Both the position numbers and the translations under genes were made by a program. From Perilla frutescens (Eukaryota > Streptophyta > Magnoliopsida > Lamiales > Lamiaceae): a stretch of 64,000 nt of DNA. Position 1 is the stretch's first letter. Every line of letters begins with the position of its first letter. Positions 24,041-34,883 of the stretch are shown piece after piece. A model generated the notes under the pieces. That model worked only from the letters and a program-made list of their open reading frames with translations, searched no databases and had not been told where the DNA came from. The stretch covers positions 32,864,501 to 32,928,500 of the forward strand of contig BRKX01000004.1 of the NCBI GenBank assembly GCA_026008535.1. Direction: 5' to 3'.

Positions 24041-24370
24041 GTTACACTCTCTGTTGCACTTTCACTTTACGACATTTTCTTGTATTTTTTTTTTTCAATT
24101 TTATTTTTTGTCATTTAGTTTAATTTTATGATCATTTATTAGAGAATATCCCACCCAATTAGGATTTGTAATTACTTTTTAGTATTTAATTTTTAAGTTT
24201 CAATTAATAAATCATTATTATGGTTGATTATTTAGAAATTAAATTTTACAATATTTAATTCATTTTTTGTTGTTAAATGTCGAGTATGATTATTTATGTA
24301 ATTTTTATTTTATAATAAATATTATTAAAATCATAACTTTAAAAGTGAAATACGGAGTGAAGCACGAAAT
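24041..24370 (-). mobile_element. AT-rich MITE-like repeat, copy 2
   Basis: Starts GTTACACTCTCTG and runs in the orientation opposite to the 3196 copy. Shares CCCACCCAATTAGGATTT, TCAATTAATAAATCATTATTATGG and TTTATTTTATAATAAATATTATTAAAATCATAA (in part) with the right arm at 27496-27827. It ends about 170 bp downstream of the polygalacturonase stop codon. Confidence 0.7.
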
Positions 24371-24538
24371 TTGAACCGATTAAGCACCTCAGTTTTTCTT
24401 ATTCATTGTCAATAGCCGTAACATATTAATTAATTATTGAGAGTGAACAAAAAATAAATCGAGTATATAAGATACAAACCATATACATATGTATACGGTT
24501 GGAATAAGATTTTTAAAAATCGAGTTTGCGCTGGGGTC

Positions 24539-25158
24539 TTAACAAGTTGGAGGCTTGGGGTTGACCGTCCCGCCAATTTTCAAGTTGGTTGCGCTGGCGC
24601 ATTCCGAAGAGAGGTCCGCCGCCACCAGCGGCGCCACCGGCTGCAAATCAATGTCAGCCAACTCAACACCGTCGCAGGGGACTTTCGAGCTGCAGTTCAA
24701 TACAATCGGGATTTTCGAAATCGTGGTGCCCTTTATGTTTCTGAAGTGCGCGTCACTAATCTTCACGTTCGATTGCTACAAATTATAAACATGGGACGAT
24801 ATGATGATTAATTTCAGTATATATCTACTGAAAAAATCGAAACACGATAAGAAATAGAGGACCTCGGGATTTTTCTTGGAGTCGTAGTGTTGATCGATGA
24901 TGATGGGGTTCTTGACTTGATCCATGATTATATCTTGGAAAACGATGTTGGTAGCCGTTAGCACCGGCGACGCGTGGTAGCTCTTGATTCTGCAACCGTT
25001 GGTGGTTCCGGTGAGGGAGCAGTTGATGAAGGTGATCTTCCCCACGCTTAGTTCATCAGGTCGTTTCCCCAAGCTCCCAACACTATTGTTAATGTTCAAA
25101 TATTTTTTTATTTATCATGTGGAAGTTAATTAAAGAGAAATGAAATACCAGATTGAAA

Positions 25159-25194
<36 letters not shown>

Positions 25195-26780
25195 TACGCG
25201 AGGCCGTGTCCGGGCCCGCATTTGACTCGGTTGACGTAGACGTTGGTGCTGCCCGTGCCGATGGAAACGCAGTCGTCTCCCGTTCCGATGATGGTGTCGG
25301 TGATGTTGACGTTGGTGGCGTTGCTGAGGTGGATTCCGTCGGTGTTAGGGCTGTCGCCGGGAGCCGTGATTTTCAAGTTAGTGATCTGGATGTCGATGCT
25401 GTCGATCATTTTGCTGTGGAACCCCATGGCGTCCACTAGATTTAGGTTGCTTATGTCTCCCTTTGAAGACGATTGGAATGTGAAACTCTGTCGTAAAATA
25501 AATTAATTAATATAGAATCACATTATTATTAATTTATTATGATATTATTGGTTAATTGTCAAATAAATCACCATGTGTTCAAGATTTTATAAATTAGACT
25601 CCACATTTAATCTTAGTCAATTATAATACCACATTTTAATTAATTTGTATGGAATTAAACATCCATATCTTTTTTAGCTAGTTAAGTATGTCGTGTTTGA
25701 TCTATAAACTACAATGACAGCCACATTAATTAGCACACATGTGTAACAAACGATGTCGATTTGATAGGTTTTTCAATATCTTTCCTACTTTAGAAACAAA
25801 AAATGATTTTTCAACAAAAAAAAGAGAAAATAACAAAAAAAAAACGATGTTGTTTGTTACACGAGTGTGCTGGTGTGGCTTCCAATGTGGTTTATAGACT
25901 GGATACATCATACTTAATTGGCTGGAAAAATTAGTGATGTTTAACTCATTCAAACGAAAACATGTGACTAGATTTAAATGTGATGTCTAATTTACAAAAT
26001 GGTCGAAACCTGGTGAAAATTAACCCTAGTATTATTAGGTGGGGAATTGAACTTACGACGGGCATATGGGTTTGATCATCGGCGTACTTCCAAACGTTCT
26101 GGCCGTGGGCGTTGAGGGTGCCGCCGCCGGTGATCTTGACGTTGTCAACATGCTCAATCAAGATCCACATTTGGTTGGAGTAGGAGCTGGGGTCGGGGTT
26201 GGCGTGGAGGGTACCTTGAATGTCGATGATCACGGGCTTAGCCGCCTTGCACGGCCCGGTTAACACCACCTCCCCCATCATGAAGTTTTTACCCTGTGGC
26301 ACCAGAATCCTTGATGACCCGGCCGCGTCGCATCCTGCCCTCCAAGCCTTAATAAAGGACTGCAATGCATGCATGCACAATTTTCATTTTATTTTAACAT
26401 TAATCTATATATATATATATATATATATAAATTTGTATAGATTATTAAATGGAAAATATTATTTTGGAATAGACAATCTGGTGCATGCAGAAATGGCACA
26501 GTGTACAATCATAAATAAACCAAAGAATTCAAGCATGCAACGGAGACACGCTAATTAATTAAGATTCATCAATTTTTTTATTTTTCTTCCAAATCGATCG
26601 AAAAAGTATATGTATATATATCTTCACCATTGCATCATCGGTGGTTCCATCACCCTTGGCACCGTATTTGGTGATATCATAAACGGTTTCAGCCTGCGAC
26701 GCAACGTTATTGATCATGAACAAACATGTTATGCCTAAGACAAGGCATGATTTCATCGTATTTTCCAAACTAGCCGACAT
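24539..26780 (-). CDS. Polygalacturonase (GH28), five exons, intact
   Basis: Polygalacturonase, hydrolysing alpha-1,4-galacturonic acid linkages of pectin in the cell wall. Exons (minus): 26780-26628, 26359-26057, 25487-25198, 25082-24863, 24775-24539. All introns are GT-AG and phases agree, giving 400 codons plus stop with no interruption. Residues 1-30 contain a hydrophobic signal peptide; Met9 would start an equally good one and could be the real start. The mature part begins ETVYDITKYGAKGDGTTDD, the usual GH28 opening. All four family motifs are present: SPNTDGIH (NTD 200-202), GTGDDC (DD 223-224), CGPGHG (His246) and RIK (280-282, here RIKSY). The catalytic Asp set and His are intact. 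Length and motif spacing fit plant PGs; the exopolygalacturonase (pollen-type) clade is my guess. Intron 3 begins with a (TA)n run six bases from its donor. Upstream lie a TATA-like box and a pair of MITEs. Confidence 0.95.
25161..25190. repeat. (TA)n microsatellite in polygalacturonase intron 3
   Basis: A TA run of about 15 units lies next to the 5' splice site of intron 3 on the minus strand (donor GTATGTCT, then the repeat). A second (TA)n run of about 12 units lies in intron 1 at 26407-26430. Confidence 0.9.
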
Positions 26781-26833
26781 TTTCTTGATGGATTAATATA
26801 TATAATTTTAGTGTGATAATAGCTTGTGTGTGG

Positions 26834-26846
26834 TTTATATATGCGA
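26834..26846 (-). promoter_or_regulatory. Probable TATA box of the polygalacturonase gene
   Basis: Minus-strand GCATATATAAACC lies about 55-65 bp upstream of the ATG, a plausible position for a core promoter with a short leader. No other recognised motif was verified. Confidence 0.5.
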
Positions 26847-27048
26847 CATTCTGCGTTGAAATTTATTATTTTTTGTTATTTTTTTGTGATCGAAAATCGT
26901 TCTGGTTTTTCGTTCATTGATTTTGTGCATGATTGACGTTCAACCCCGAAAATTAATTTGTGGTGTTTTTTTTTTCTTACTATTTTTAGCCGCGATTAAA
27001 TATGTATAAACAAATGGAACTGAGATAATTAATGAGTTCAAATTTCCT

Positions 27049-27827
27049 GTTACACTTATCCGTGTTTCACTCCGTGTTTCATTATCAAAATTATGATTTT
27101 AATAATATTTATTATAAAATAAAAATTAATTCTAACATAAATAATCATAGTCGACATCTATCAACAAAAAATGAATTAAAAAAGTTATAAAATTTATTTT
27201 TGAATAAATCAACCATAATAATGAATTATTAATTAAAAATTGAAAATTGAAAATTAAATACTAAAAAATAATTATAAATCTCAATTGGGTGGGGTGAACC
27301 TTAAAAAAATCTTAAAATTAAACTAAATCACAAAAAAATATAATTGAAGAAAAAAATTATATAAAATACTCATAATTTGAAAGTGTAACACGGAGTATAA
27401 CAAAAGAAGTGTAATAGGAAATCTCAAGTGATAATTCATAGCCAATGTAATGGGGTACGATTCATACCACATGAGAATTTTCTATTACACTTTGTGTTAC
27501 ACTTTCAAATTATGTGTTTTTTTATATATTTTCTTCAATTATATTTTTTTATGACTTAGTTTAATTTTAAGATTTTTTTTAGGGTTCACCCCACCCAATT
27601 AGGGTTTATAAGTATTTTTTGGTATTTAATTTTTAATTTTCAATTAATAATTTATTATTATGGTTTATTAATTCAAAATTAAATTTCATAACTTTTTTAA
27701 TTCATTTTTTGTTGATAAATGTTGACTACGATTATTTATGTTAGAATTGATTTTTATTTTATAATAAATATTATTAAAATCATAAATTTTATAATGAAAC
27801 AGAGAGTGAAACACATAAAAGTGTAAC
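27049..27827. mobile_element. Two MITE copies in head-to-head inverted arrangement
   Basis: Arm 1 (27049-27389) and arm 2 (27496-27827) are inverted copies of one 330-340-bp element, each with GTTACAC/GTGTAAC ends, separated by about 106 bp. Matching stretches include TAATAATATTTATTATAAAATAAAAAT in part, TCAATTGGGTGGGGTGAACC with CACCCCACCCAATTAGGG inverted, and AATAATGAATTATTAATT. The whole forms an imperfect palindrome of about 780 bp that could fold back. It lies about 270 bp upstream of the polygalacturonase start. Confidence 0.85.
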
Positions 27828-28111
27828 ATGATCATCCAAATGAACACTTGTTATAACTCAAGTTTAGTGTCCGTTAAAAATTCTCTCTCTAGAAATTCTC
27901 TCTCTGAGTTAGGGTTTTGTAGGGTGGAGCGCCGCAACTCCTCATTTCTGTGAGAAGTTGTTTGTTTATTCCCGTCAGACTGAGAACTCTTTCCTTTTGT
28001 GTGTGGGTTTATTCCTTCTTTGGGCTAGTGTGATTATTCTTTTGGCTGTATGTGAGGTTGGTGAGTGTTGTTGTGGGGTCGTGAGTATATTCTTTGGGTT
28101 GGTGAGTGGAA

Positions 28112-29443
28112 ATGGATCCCGAAGATATCACGAGATTAGTGGAAAAACTAGAACTATCCAAAGATTCTAAGGGTCCTACTATCAAAATAGTAGAACCAAG
28201 GCTGGACTTGCCTTTCCGAAATAAAGGAAGTGTGCTTGGTGGAAAAAAATTTCAACATCGGAGTATCAGTAAGGAAACTTTTAGGAACCAGATTCCTAAT
28301 ATCCTTCATATTCGTAACATTATCATAGTTGAGAGTGTGGGAAACAACATTTTTGCTATCGATTTTTCATCCGAGAAGGATAAACGCCGTGCCTCTTTGG
28401 ATGGCCCTTAGCATTTTTTCAGAAGCTTAATGGTCTTCAAAGCACCAATTGGAATATAGAATATTTCTAATATGGTTTTTGAAGATTTCCCAGTGTGGGT
28501 CCAGCTGCATAAGCTTCATTTTCTTTATAAGGATGCTAATGCGATCCGTATGATTGGAAGTCAGCTTGGGGTGGTAGAAGAAGTTGACAGCGGTTTGGCT
28601 AGTGGTGTTGTGAGTAAGTTTGTCAGACTTAGGGTTCGTAAGAGAATAAATGAACCCCTTCAGAGATGCATTTATCTGGAAGGTAACATTTTCGGGGAGA
28701 GGTGTATGGTGCTGCTGCTATATGAGAATCTCCTTATTTTTTGCTTCGCGTATGGGAGAGTTGGCCACTCAGTTCAGTTTTGTGAAGATGAGGTGGCAGA
28801 CAAGGTTAGTCTAGGGTTCGGGCCATGGATGAAAGCTCAGGCAGTGAATGCTTCCTTCCCGTGTGCAAGTGCTAACAGAAACTCCTGGGGGAAGGGTCGT
28901 GGATTGCTGAACTTAGGAGGAAGACTCTTGAGCTCTTTGATAAAAAAACCTGCCGGTGGTATTGTTAAGGTTCCAGAGGGGGAGAAGCTGGTCCCAGTGA
29001 CTCGAGAGGATAAATCCGTAGATGAAGTGGTGATAGTGGGAGAGCCCTTGGAGGAGTCGAGTCTGGATGATAGTATTGCTTCTATGCAAAATATGGGAAT
29101 CAGTTTGCCGGATGCTAAAGAGGCTGAAGAGATGTTGCAGTCTGAGGTTAACAATGATAAGTAAGCTACTGGGGTAATTGATGCAGCTCCAGAAATAACC
29201 TCGCTGCAAATAAAAAAGAAAAGTAAGAACTGGAAAAAGTTGGCAAGGAAGATTGGTAGCGCTTCTATGCCTGATAACAGTAATGCCCTGACGGCAGATA
29301 TAGGAGGAAAGCAAGGGTGCCCATCGGGGGAAGTTATGGATGTTGAGTGTTGTGTGAAGAAGGTGAAGAATGGTACGGTGGAATCAAAAATTATGTTGGT
29401 AATAACGGCGGAGGCTGATGTGCAGCCCTCCCAAACCCAATGA
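28112..29443 (+). pseudogene. LINE ORF1 (RNA-binding protein), three in-frame stops
   Basis: Starts at ATGGATCCC (28112); 444 codons in one frame to TGA at 29441-29443. A DUF4283-like N-terminal region (PNILHIRNIIIVESVGNNIFAI... MVFEDFPVWVQLHKL) is followed by a zinc-knuckle region CFAYGRVGHSVQFC, in which the second cysteine is replaced by tyrosine. The tail is acidic and then basic. Stops at about 28409, 28455 and 29162 interrupt an otherwise continuous frame. The product would coat LINE RNA in the retrotransposition particle. Its stop overlaps the ORF2 start (ATGA, 29440-29443). Confidence 0.85.
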
Positions 29444-32400
29444 GTTTGTTGTTCTGGAATGCCCATGGTTTGGGGAGTAAATGGGCGTTCCATAATTTCA
29501 GGCGGTTGTTGGCAGACCGTGTGCCATGTTTAATTTTTGTGTGTGATCAAAACTAAATATGAAGAGGTGTTTGCAGTGGAAAAGTGTATTTAACTTGGAG
29601 GGTTTTGAGGTGGTTGAGTTGAATGGAAATAGTGGTGGTCTTATTATGATGTGGAAATATCCTCTAAATGTGCTTGTCAAATCTAGGAAAAAAGGGCATA
29701 TCGATTGTGTGGTTTATTGGAATGAGTTATGTTGGTGATTTACTGGATTTTATGAGAATCCAGATGCAAATCTTCAGAAATATTCTTGGGAGTTAATTCG
29801 AAGGCTAGCTGGTGATCCATATCTTCAGCATCTCCCTTGGCTGGTTGGAGGGGACTTTAACGAAATTATGTGTGAATATGAGAAGACGGGGGCTGTAGGG
29901 CGTTTGAGAAGCCAAATGCAGAGATTTAAAGAAGCGCTTGATGAGTGCCATCCCCACGATTTGGAAGAAGGCAGCAATATTACAACCTGGTATAATAGAA
30001 GGTAAGGATCCGCGACTGTGTGGGCAAGGCTGGACAAAATCATGGCAAATGAGACTTGGAGACACTTATTTTCCTCTAGTACTATACAAATTCTAGATTT
30101 CTATGGTTCGGATCATCGCCCCAATGTTCTTGTAGATTGATAATGGGTCCAGTGTCACTCAATTGGGAGGAAGGAGACGATTTCACTTCAAGGAAAAATG
30201 GCTATTGGATCCTTCATGTGTCACTGACTTTCTTTTTGAATGGGACAGAATTGAAAAATCATCAACTTTCCCAATTAGTTTGGTGAAGTGTCGTGCGTTC
30301 TTCCGAAGATGGGCAAGGACTAAGTTTGACAACCTAGGAAAAGGAATTGATGGGCTTCGTAAGGAGCGGGTTGCTATGCTTGATCAAGAGGGATTTAGAA
30401 TTGATGGAGTAAAAATTCCTGGTATTTCGAAAGAGATTGAGATCTTAATAGAGATGGAGGAGAGTCATTGACGGCTTAGGTCAAGGTCCAACTGGCTAGC
30501 TAATGGGGATAGGAACACACCCGTTTTCCATACTTTTGCCTCGGCCAGAAAAAAGAGGAATAATATTGTCAGGTTAGAAGCGTGTCAAGGATGGTGGGTG
30601 ACAAATGTTAAAGACATGGCTGGGATTTTCTGCAGTTCTTTTAATGATTTGTTCACATCATCGGAGCCGTCTAATACTGATTTTGAGGTTGTTCTATGTG
30701 ATATCAGATCGCAGCTGAGTGTGGAGAGTTTTAATATGCTGCGAAATCCTTTTTCGAAGAATGGAGTAAAGAAAGCCATGTTTGATATGGATCCGCCGAA
30801 TTCACCGAGATCAAATGGGTTCTCGGGGCGTTTCTTCCAAAAGTTTTGGCCGGTGATTGGCGCCATGGTCACCACTGCAACTCTTGGGGTTCTCAATAAT
30901 GGAAACAACCTAAAGAAGTGGAATAAAACACTTATTGTTTTAATTCCTAAGGTGAGCAGCCCTAGAAGTGTGAAAGATTTCAGACCGATTAACTTGTGCA
31001 ATACTATCTATAAATTGATTTTGAAGGTAATTGTTCAACGTCTCCGGTTGGTCATGAATGAAATCATTGATGATAATCAGAGTGCCTTTGTCTCGAGGAG
31101 GTAAATCACGGATAATATTTTGGTAGCTTATGAGTGTATGCATTGGATCCAGCAAAAAGAGAGGAAAACGGATTATGCTGCTCTTAAGCTTGATATAAGT
31201 AAGGCCTACGACATAGTGGAATGGGGATTCTTGGAAGCTATATTTAATAAGATGGGATTTCCCCATGCTTTCACTCACTTTATTATGCACTGTATCTCGC
31301 CTGTTTCATATTCAATCGTGGTTAATGGTTGTATCTATAGGGAGATTAACCCTTCGAGGGGTCTGAGGCAAGGGGACCCTCTTTCTCCTCTCCTCTTTGT
31401 AATTTGTGCTCAAAGCTTCTCGGCCATGCTTTATAAAAAATGCCTTGTTGGGGGGGTTAAAGTTGTACAGTTTGGGTATCTTGGCCCTAGCGTATCTCAT
31501 CTCTTCTTCGCTAATGATAGTTTTCTTTTCTTTAAAGCTTCTGATAGAGCTTGTGGAGAGCTCAAAGATGTTTTCAATAGATATGAGATGGCCACTGGTC
31601 AATGAGTTAACTTCAAAAAATCCTCTGTGTTGTTCAGTCCCTCCACCAGCGGGTGACAATGAATAGATGCAAAGATATTCTTGGTGTGCAGATTGTGAAT
31701 GGGCACTTTATTTACCTGGGCCTTCCTTCGATGTCCATTTGCAATAAGCGTATTCAATTCGGTTATATTCGTGATAGAATTTTGAAGAAGTTAGATAGCT
31801 GGCAGAATAAAATCCTCTCGGCAGGTGGAAAGGGGGTGTTGCTGAAATCTGTTGTCCAGGCCATTCCTACCTACGCCATGATGTGTTTTCAGTTACCTAA
31901 TTCTTTGTGTAAGGATGTCAATAAGGCTTGTTCTAGATTCTGGTGGGGAGGCTCTAAAGATACAAAAAAGATGCATTGGAAGAATTGGCGGAAGTTGTGC
32001 AATCCTAAAGATAGAGAGGGTCTTGGGCTGAGGGATTTATCGAGTTTTAATAAAGCACTGTTGGCAAAGCAAGCATGGAAAATTATGACGAAGCTGAATT
32101 CTCTCTTAGCTCGAGTTATGAAATCTAAATACTTTAAGTTGAACCCCTATGCAATGTATGTTAATTTAGGGTGCCCGATAGGTTAGATGATTGTATGATT
32201 GATGTGGATGGGCTTATGCAATGCTTCCATTAAATACTATGTTGTGTGGCAAATTAGATCCGATAGGCTGTATGTTATAATTGTGAAAAATTTACATGGA
32301 GAATTATGATATTGTGCCTTATCATGCTAATTGACCTTAGCTTCCGCTCAATTAAATATAAGTACACAATTATAAGTGCGTAAATTGTATGTTAAGTGAC

Positions 32401-32602
32401 GTGGCCAAACGGAGTAGTTTGGGGCGTTACAGAATTATAAGTGTTGTGACCGTAATCTAGGGAGGCTGTCCACTTTGATGAGGTGATCTGCTCGTGGGCT
32501 CGTCGTACAACCAATAACATGGCATAGGCTCTAACTAAACTTGCTATTAGTAATCTATTATTTTCTATGTATACCGACTCTGATCCGAATTTTATTATGT
32601 TG
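29440..32602 (+). pseudogene. LINE ORF2 (endonuclease-reverse transcriptase-RNase H), broken
   Basis: Begins MSLLFWNAHGLGS, the start of an apurinic-type endonuclease domain. Reverse transcriptase is recognised from PKVSSPRSVKDFRPINLCNT (about 30946) through ALKLDISKAYDIVEW, SRGLRQGDPLSPLLF and FFANDSFLF. The catalytic FADD has become FAND at 31507-31518. A frameshift lies near 31610-31650; the following frame holds the thumb region (WQNKILSAGGKGVLLKSV) and zf-RVT-like sequence to 32184. After the LTR fragment, 32470-32600 gives WARRTTNNMA-stop-ALTKLA and then SDPNFI, matching the C-terminal RNase H-like domain of plant LINEs. The domain between them is lost. Several other stops occur before 31120. 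Confidence 0.85.
32185..32433. repeat. LTR fragment inside the LINE
   Basis: About 250 bp ending AGTTTGGGGCGTTACA, a usual end of plant Ty3/Gypsy LTRs, separate the two parts of LINE ORF2. The left boundary is approximate and no target duplication was found. It replaced, or was joined to, the missing middle of ORF2. Confidence 0.5.
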
Positions 32603-32665
32603 ATTGTCGTTTTGATCATCAATTCATTCTTCTTTCCGCTTATAAAAAAAAGAAAAAAAAAACTA

Positions 32666-32916
32666 CTCCTTCCATCCCACTTTGATAGACTTGTTTTCTT
32701 TTTTTATATGTCCCGATATATAGACATGTTTCTATATATATTTAGCTAATTTATTAATATATACCCCTATTTAATATGTTCATACTAGACATTAATTTAA
32801 CATCAAAGAAATAAATAAAGGAATATTAGGAATTTCTTGATTAATTATATTTCCCAATACTTTTTTGAATCTCCGTGAAAAATCTCAATCAGCCTATCAA
32901 AATGGAACAGAGGGAG
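32666..32916. mobile_element. Stowaway-like MITE (Tc1/Mariner)
   Basis: 251 bp between TA dinucleotides (32664-32665 and 32917-32918). Inverted ends CTCCTTCCATCCCACTTTGA and CTCCCTCTGTTCCATTTTGA continue to match with mismatches for about 28 bp. TA target duplication and the CTCC[TC]TC[CT]-type end are hallmarks of Stowaway MITEs. It is inserted three bases after the LINE poly(A) tail. Confidence 0.9.
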
Positions 32917-32939
32917 TATATTTTAATGGCAAACACTTG

Positions 32940-33318
32940 CATGCATCATGATGCAAATAACACTATATGAGACGGGTCGGTCAAACCCGCTTTTGACCCG
33001 GTGAACGCGGGTCAACCCGCTTTGACTGGGTCAACCCATAAAAAAAAACTGTCCAAAGTGAGTACCAACCTTCCTATTAAAAAGTATTACAAAACATTCA
33101 AAAAGTACCATCTGTATCATTAAAAAGTAAGGGGTCTGATAGTTATTTTATACTAGTTTATTTAGTTCAAATTCTGATTTTTTTCTCAGTTTTTATATTG
33201 TATGTGTTGAGATTAATCTAAAACAATCATCATTCCAAGAATTTGTAAAGGAAAGCAAAACACGAGTTCGGTAAAATAAAAAGTACCATGTGGTAAGAAG
33301 AAAAGTATCAAGTACGAT
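32940..33318. other. Left flank of the Tat element, no gene
   Basis: 32975-33045 has several short copies of GGGTCAACCCGC-like sequence, partly palindromic. 33205-33318 (GAGATTAAT...ATCATCATTCCA...AAAAGTACCATGTGGTAA...GTATCAAGTACGAT) is nearly repeated just beyond the other end of the Tat element at 54268-54340. Confidence 0.6.
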
Positions 33319-33734
33319 TGTAGGGGGTAAATTCTACAACGATAGATCGGAGCCGGATAGACTAAAGCGATGGTAGCCGGATATGATTAAAGAACAGTAA
33401 ATGAACCCCAAAAAAAATTGTACAATCAGCGTGGAATGAAAGCAAAGTAGAGAGTCGGGTCTCTCCCCCCCTTAAAGTGCCGTTAAGGCTGTATTTATAC
33501 CATCTCTTACAAGGGAGAGTAATAAATGATATTTAATTTGTGTCGTAATTGACAGGATCGTAATATGTGATTGACATGATCATTTGCCTAATTATGTTCT
33601 TTCCTAAATATAACTAAAGGTATTTCAACTCCTTTGAGCTACGGTGATCGCTCCTCTTCGTTGACCGTAGCTGTCACGCGGCTTCAATTTAGCTTTTGGC
33701 CTCAGCGCGGCTGCTGTGAATTTTGGCCTCAACA
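33319..33734 (-). repeat. 3' LTR of the Tat element
   Basis: 416 bp, plus-strand ends TGTAGGGGG...CCTCAACA. About eight substitutions separate it from the 5' LTR, and it has a run of 7 C instead of 15, so the base identity is about 98%. Confidence 0.95.
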
Positions 33735-34883
33735 ATAGCTCCTTATTGTGCTTGTCCCTGCAAGTGATAAGTGCAATAATACTGGTAGACAAAATTTCGT
33801 TAGGGGTCCGATTCGTTTGAATCGTGGAGTGGCCCGAATGGCTTTAACATCGACTGCATGGGCCTTTGGACGATCTTGTGGGTCGTTCTTATTTAATTGA
33901 ACCCGGTTAGCTAAGCCGGGGGACGGACTCGTAGTCTCATTCGTGTTTAGATTCATCGATCAGTACTCGTGGGTCGATCGGAACGGGATGAATTCGTAAT
34001 CCGTTCTTGTTTAATTTATTGACCGACGCGCGGGTCGATCATAAATTTACTAAGGAAAACTAGGATATATATATATATTTAAGGAAATTTTTGCCATATA
34101 TCGTGGCAGAGAGGGGGGTCGACTATGGCGGCTGGGAGTTCGACTAAATCGACTGTTCAGAGATTGATCATGGGCCCGGGAGTCCTCGACTGTTGTTGGA
34201 GTATGGAGCTTGGAAGGAAGTGAATCCTACCACGAGTTCGGTGATCCAACTCGGGGGGTTGCAGGGGGGGAGCGGGCCCCCCCTGCCCGGGCTGATCGTG
34301 TGAGGAGCTCGACCGCGGCTGGGCAGTGTTCTCGACCGTGTGCTGGGCCGGGCTCGGCTCGTTGGATTGCTAGGGCTCGATTTTCTATTTATTCAGGCCG
34401 ATTCTCCTCGTCTTAATGGCGAAATTGTTTTTTCTTATTCCTCTCTCATCCGTCGTCGGCCGCTCTCTGCCGCCGCCTTTCGCCGCCGCGCCCGCTTCTG
34501 GTAGGTTTCTTTCCTCCTTACAATTCTCTCCGTGTTCTTGTCATTATTCGTTTAGGTAGTATCATGAAAATTTACTTCCTTCTTGTGTAGCGACATCGCC
34601 GCTGTCTATTTCTTTGTTCGACGCTTCTGTGCCGCCGCTGCGAACGGTAAATCCTCCTCGCTCTTTCTCCTCCATTATTCGCTTGGTTCAATTTCAATAA
34701 TTCCGCCTTCAATTTCCTGGGGCTGCGGATATGTGAGATGTGTACGTTTTTTTTTATTTCTTGGTTCGATTCTTCAGTCGTGCTGCCAGTGCCGATTGAT
34801 CTCTCCTGGGTTGCGGGGATAGGTCGATTTGTGGTCAGCCTTCGTTCTTTCCTCTGCTTTTGACAATTTCTTTTACCGTTGAG
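33735..34883 (+). other. Region upstream of the antisense gene: repeats and probable promoter/leader
   Basis: 33790-34050 carries loosely repeated words such as GTGGGTCGATC and GTTCTTATTTAATTGA/GTTCTTGTTTAATTTA. A TATA-like run GATATATATATATATTT lies at 34062-34080. From about 34400 the plus strand is pyrimidine-rich with candidate splice sites (TCTGGTAGGT at about 34498, TTGTGTAG at about 34590), as expected of a spliced 5' leader. No supportable coding exon before 34884. Confidence 0.4.

Larger units (their letters stand above)
27863..32662 (+). mobile_element. L1-type LINE, dead, with internal insertion
   Basis: Non-LTR retrotransposon with a 5' untranslated region from about 27863 (doubled AAATTCTCTCTCT), ORF1, ORF2 starting at an ATGA overlap, and a 3' A-rich tail at 32643-32662. 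ORF2's terminal RNase H-like domain resumes beyond an LTR fragment at about 32185-32433. Many stops and a catalytic RT mutation show that it is inactive. No target duplication could be assigned because a MITE sits immediately after the tail. Confidence 0.9.

Noticed and set aside
28837..29493. 218-codon minus-strand ORF
   Set aside because: It is the antisense shadow of LINE ORF1, which has family motifs on the plus strand.
34860..34883. Earlier start for the antisense gene
   Set aside because: The codon at 34860 is TTG; the first ATG in frame is 34884.
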